Source: Rhodobacter sp. (GTDB lineage: Bacteria > Pseudomonadota > Alphaproteobacteria > Rhodobacterales > Rhodobacteraceae). Taken from it: a DNA stretch of 64,000 nucleotides. The translations under genes were made by a program, and so were the position numbers. Of the stretch, positions 61,158 to 64,000 are shown in pieces. The notes beneath the pieces are model-generated. The model was given only the letters and a program-made list of their open reading frames with translations. It made no database searches and had not been told where the DNA came from. Every line of letters starts with the position of its first letter. Position 1 is the first letter of the stretch. The stretch covers positions 186,001 through 250,000 of the forward strand of contig JASJDP010000016.1 of the NCBI GenBank assembly GCA_030065095.1, written 5' to 3'.

Positions 61158-61649
61158 ATGCCTGACACAAAGCGTTTCGCCGTGGTCGGTTTTGGGCTGA
61201 TCGGCCAGCGGCATGCCGATGTCCTGCCACGCTCGCCCGGCCTGACGCTTGCCGCCGCGGTTGATGCGCGTGAGGCAAGCCGGCGTGCGTCGACGGATCT
61301 GGGGGCACGGTCCTTGGCGTCGCTCGACGATTTGTTCGATCCCATGACACCGGACGGTATTGTGCTGGCCGCATCAACGCCGATGCATGTCGAGCCGGGT
61401 CTGGCCTGTGTTGCGCGGGGGTGCCCGGTTCTGATCAAAAACCTCATCGCGGCCACTGCCATCGCCATCGGCATGCTCTGCGCGCTGATCCTGCTGTCCG
61501 ACGTCGGAACGCCGATTGGATACTCGATCCTGCTGGCCTCTGTCGTCGATCTCGCGTTTCCTGCGGTTTTGAGTGTGGCTCGCTTGGCGATGATGCCGAT
61601 GCCCGAGGTCGTGCTTTGGCTGCCGAGGGCTTTCGGGTATCAGGGCTGA
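61158..61649 (+). pseudogene. Chimeric ORF: Gfo/Idh/MocA oxidoreductase N-terminus joined to membrane-permease fragment
   Basis: The 163-residue frame is a hybrid. Residues 1-94 are the Rossmann half of a Gfo/Idh/MocA dehydrogenase (VVGFGLIGQRHADVLPRSP, then DGIVLAASTPMHVEPGLAC), stopping at CPVLI exactly where the family continues with a catalytic EKP motif. From about 61436 the frame becomes hydrophobic (AATAIAIGMLCALILL, then GTPIGYSILLASVV), reminiscent of the N-terminus of a TRAP large permease, and then ends abruptly. I read it as a deletion scar joining two former genes; family length for the oxidoreductase is about 340. The stop (TGA 61647-61649) overlaps the next ATG by one base. It is probably non-functional. 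Confidence 0.7.
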
Positions 61650-63532
61650 TGCGCCTGTCGGTCGCGACAACGTCGGTTCCCGGCGATCTGCTCGAAAAGC
61701 TCGAGACGATCGCCGGGACCGGCTTTGCCGGTATCGAACTGTACGAGCCGGACCTGACCGGATCGGCGGCTTCGGCCGGTGACGTTAGCGGACGCGCGGC
61801 GGCCCTGGGGCTGACGGTCGAGGTGTTCCAGCCCTTTCATGACTTCGAGGGTCTGTTCGGCGCGCCGCGCATGCGGGCGCTGGCACGGCTCGATCAGAAG
61901 CTTTCGCTGATGCAGCAACTGGGCGCGCGCACGCTGCTGGTCGGCACCTCGACCCATCCGGAAGCCTCGGACAACCGCGAGGCGATCTGCGCCGACCTGG
62001 CCGAACTGGCGGAGCGCGCCGCCGCCTGCGGATGCCGCGCGGCGCTGATTGCCTTGCCCTGGGCCCGGCACGTCCGGACCGAGATTGCGGCCCTGGACAT
62101 CGTCGAGGCGGTGGACAGCCCGCATCTGGGCCTGGCGCTGAACTCCTTCTTTTCGCTTGCCGACGGCTCGCGGCCGGCGCGGCTGCGGGATATCCCCGGG
62201 CACCGCCTGTTCCACGTTCAATTGCCCGACGCGCCTGCGCTCGGCTTCGACATCACCCGGCTGAAAGGCCATTTCAGCCTGCTGCCCGGTCAGGGCGGGC
62301 TCAACCTCGCGGGGTTCGTGCGGGTCGTTGCGCGATCGGGCTATGACGGGCCCTGGTCGCTGGCCCGGGTCAGTGACACTGCCCGGGGCAGCCGCGAGAC
62401 ATATGTGCGCGACGGCTTCCGGGCGCTTGTGTCGCTTCTGGACGAGGTCGCGCGTACAGAGCCCTCGGCTGAACGGCCGGTGCCCGACCTGCCGCAACGG
62501 GTCTATCCCAAAGGCATCGAATTCATCGAGTTCGCGGTCGATGCGGCGTCACGCAAGGCGCTGACGGACATGCTGAAAACGCTTTGCTTCCGCAAGGAGC
62601 GCCAGCATGTCTCGAAATCCGTCGAACTCTGGCGGCAGGGGGCGATCAATCTGGTCGTGAACTCGGAGGCCAAGGGATTTGCCGCTGACGCCTTTGCCGA
62701 GCATGGGCCGTCGGTCTGCGACATGGGGCTGAGGGTCAGCGACGCGGACCAGACGGTCGCGCGGGCGACAAGGCTCGGCGCGCCTGCGTTTTCTCAACCC
62801 GTCGGGACGGGCGAACTGGATATCCCAGCGATCAAGGGTGTCGGCGGCGGTGTCGTGCATTTCATCGACGAGAAATCCGATCTGCACCGGGTCTGGGATA
62901 TCGAGTTCGATGCCGTACCCAAGGCCAAGGCGACGCCGCCGGCCGGCCTGCGCCGGATTGACCATGTCGCGCAGACCATGCGTTATCAGGACATGCAAAG
63001 CTGGCTCACCTATTACACCTCGACATTCGAGATGGAAAAGGCGCCGGTTGTCGACGTTGCCGATCCCTCGGGCGTCATTCTGTCCCAGGCGCTGGCCAGT
63101 CCCGAAGGAGAGGTCCGGCTGAACCTCAACGGAGCAGGCGAACGGCGCACCTTCGCCGGGGCCTTTCTGGCCGATCAGTTCGGCGCCGGCGTGCAGCACA
63201 TCGCCTTTCTGACCGATGACATCTTTGAGACGTCCGGGCATTTGGCCGACGCAGGCTTTGAGCGGCTGAAGATGCCGGCGAATTACTACAGGGATCTGGC
63301 CGTGACCTTTCCGCTGGACGCCGGCCTGATCGAACGGCTCCGTGCCGGGCATATCCTTTACGACCGGGACGGCGATGCCGAATACTTCCAGATTTACAGC
63401 GCGCCGATCTTTGGGGGGATCTTCTTTGAGGTGGTGCAGCGAAAAAGCGGTTACCAAGGGTACGGCGCGCGCAACGCGTCGATCCGGCTCGCGGCGCAGA
63501 TGCGGGACAGGCAGGAAAGGCGAAACGCATGA
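61649..63532 (+). CDS. Fusion of 3-dehydroshikimate-dehydratase-like TIM barrel and HPPD-like dioxygenase domain
   Basis: A 627-residue protein of QsuB/QuiC1 layout. Residues about 1-280 are a xylose-isomerase-like barrel (SVATTSVPGDLLEKLETIAG at the start, VFQPFHDFEG near 70, GQGGLNLAGF near 215). In the dehydratase family four metal ligands are expected; I recall Glu in FEALAW, Asp in LVLDTFH, Gln in VQLADAP and Glu in SLEIFND. Here the matching stretches read LIALPW, LALNSFF, VQLPDAP and SLARVSD, so three of four are replaced. Residues about 285-600 are two VOC modules of the 4-hydroxyphenylpyruvate dioxygenase type that keep His in DHVAQTM, His in QHIAFLTDD and Glu in FFEVVQRKS. The dioxygenase half looks intact. 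Confidence 0.85.
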   Translation: MRLSVATTSVPGDLLEKLETIAGTGFAGIELYEPDLTGSAASAGDVSGRAAALGLTVEVFQPFHDFEGLFGAPRMRALARLDQKLSLMQQLGARTLLVGTSTHPEASDNREAICADLAELAERAAACGCRAALIALPWARHVRTEIAALDIVEAVDSPHLGLALNSFFSLADGSRPARLRDIPGHRLFHVQLPDAPALGFDITRLKGHFSLLPGQGGLNLAGFVRVVARSGYDGPWSLARVSDTARGSRETYVRDGFRALVSLLDEVARTEPSAERPVPDLPQRVYPKGIEFIEFAVDAASRKALTDMLKTLCFRKERQHVSKSVELWRQGAINLVVNSEAKGFAADAFAEHGPSVCDMGLRVSDADQTVARATRLGAPAFSQPVGTGELDIPAIKGVGGGVVHFIDEKSDLHRVWDIEFDAVPKAKATPPAGLRRIDHVAQTMRYQDMQSWLTYYTSTFEMEKAPVVDVADPSGVILSQALASPEGEVRLNLNGAGERRTFAGAFLADQFGAGVQHIAFLTDDIFETSGHLADAGFERLKMPANYYRDLAVTFPLDAGLIERLRAGHILYDRDGDAEYFQIYSAPIFGGIFFEVVQRKSGYQGYGARNASIRLAAQMRDRQERRNA

Positions 63533-64000
63533 ATGAAGACGCAGATGCTGTCCGCGACTGGTGGCGCACGTCGATCATCGACATGGCCCCCGGGCGCATC
63601 GCCTTTCGCGGCCGACCGGTCGAGGATCTGATCGGCAACGTGAGTTTCGGCCAGATGATCTGGCTGATGACACGGGGCGACCTGCCGTCGCCTGCGCAGG
63701 CGGCGCTTTTGGAATGCGCGCTGGTGGCGGGCGTCGATCACGGTCCGCAGGCGCCCTCGATCGCCGCCGCGCGGATGGCTGCGACCTGTGGCGTCGGGCT
63801 CAACAACGTCATGGCGACGGGTGTCAACATGCTGGGCGATGTGCATGGCGGGGCAGGGGAGCAATGCGCCGAGCTGTATCTCGGCATTGCGGCGATGTTG
63901 GATGACGGCGCGGGTCTGAACACGGCGGTCCGCGACGGTATCGCCACCTGGCGCGAGACCTACGGCAAGATCATCTCGGGCTTCGGCCACCGCTTTCACA
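63529..64000 (+). CDS. Citryl-CoA-lyase/citrate-synthase-like protein (partial)
   Basis: N-terminal 157 residues of a citrate-synthase-fold protein cut by the right edge. It begins MNEDADAVRDWWRTSIIDM and continues RIAFRGRPVEDLIGNVSFGQMIWL, VAGVDHGPQAPSIAAARM and VHGGAGEQCAELY, ending at GFGHRFH. The His motifs VDHGP and GFGHR are typical of the citryl-CoA lyase/short citrate synthase family. The start overlaps the stop of the preceding gene (ATGA). It would cleave or form a citryl-type CoA ester; the role in this locus is not known. Confidence 0.8.
   Translation, partial: MNEDADAVRDWWRTSIIDMAPGRIAFRGRPVEDLIGNVSFGQMIWLMTRGDLPSPAQAALLECALVAGVDHGPQAPSIAAARMAATCGVGLNNVMATGVNMLGDVHGGAGEQCAELYLGIAAMLDDGAGLNTAVRDGIATWRETYGKIISGFGHRFH

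Noticed and set aside
1-64000. CRISPR array, insertion sequences, phage or integrase genes
   Set aside because: No repeated spacer pattern, transposase or integrase motif was seen in any frame; the only odd sequence, 10903-11491, shows no mobile-element hallmark I can recognise.

Overview
This window is high-GC DNA from an alphaproteobacterium, most likely a member of the Rhodobacteraceae (Roseobacter group). The case rests on a dense catabolic gene layout with ATGA/GTGA start-stop overlaps, many TRAP/ABC uptake systems, a DUF2849-cysI-cysH-DUF934 sulfite operon, a CbiD/CobK-type cobalamin cluster, an orphan Hint-domain protein and an alphaproteobacterial LexA box (GTTC-N7-GTTC). All calls come from reading the sequence and recalling family features; no database search was run. 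I see no insertion sequence, prophage, CRISPR array, rRNA or replication origin. One tRNA-Leu(UAG) is present.

Layout. 1-7280 (minus) is one tightly overlapping operon: cyclase, cupin, SDR, 3-hydroxyacyl-CoA dehydrogenase-like protein, periplasmic binding protein and LIV-type ABC genes livG-F-H-M (livM runs off the left edge). A divergent IclR regulator (7421-8167) probably controls it, and a TfdB-like flavin phenol hydroxylase (8192-9949) lies convergent to that regulator. 10317-10902 holds a LexA box followed by two translationally coupled small genes of unknown function. 11492-13475 is an AraC regulator divergent from an SDR. 13656-20873 is a sugar system: LacI regulator with a clear palindromic operator, binding protein, two-domain ATPase, two permeases, a ketose-epimerase-like TIM barrel and a P-loop sugar kinase. 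21281-23930 encodes a secreted SH3-like protein, a PQQ-type aldose dehydrogenase and a small cytochrome c.

24217-29910 (minus) is a compact operon of a cation/H+ antiporter, a Rieske-glutamate-synthase fusion, a Rieske-ThDP-enzyme fusion and an unknown protein; this is one of the two most unusual loci here. 30470-31012 is infC, which appears to start at AUA. 31209-32243 is a membrane-anchored, almost base-free Ala/Glu protein. 32399-37219 covers ferredoxin-NADP reductase and assimilatory sulfate reduction with a divergent Lrp-type regulator. 37223-39018 is a cytochrome P450 overlapping a serine protease, 39257-42475 a DctPQM TRAP transporter, and 42642-45696 valine catabolism (isobutyryl-CoA dehydrogenase, 3-hydroxyisobutyryl-CoA hydrolase, 3-hydroxyisobutyrate dehydrogenase).

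45850-54149 holds housekeeping and accessory genes, including cobB, cbiD and cobK, an AlkA-like glycosylase coupled to cobK, an HNH nuclease and the Hint protein. 54304-54388 is tRNA-Leu. 54671-60162 is the complete branched-chain 2-oxoacid dehydrogenase operon (bkdA1-A2-B, lpd) with a divergent Lrp-type regulator. 60331-64000 is a GntR-controlled locus: a chimeric broken ORF (oxidoreductase N-terminus joined to a membrane-permease fragment), a dehydroshikimate-dehydratase/HPPD-like fusion in which three of four expected metal ligands of the first domain are replaced, and a citryl-CoA-lyase-like protein cut by the right edge.
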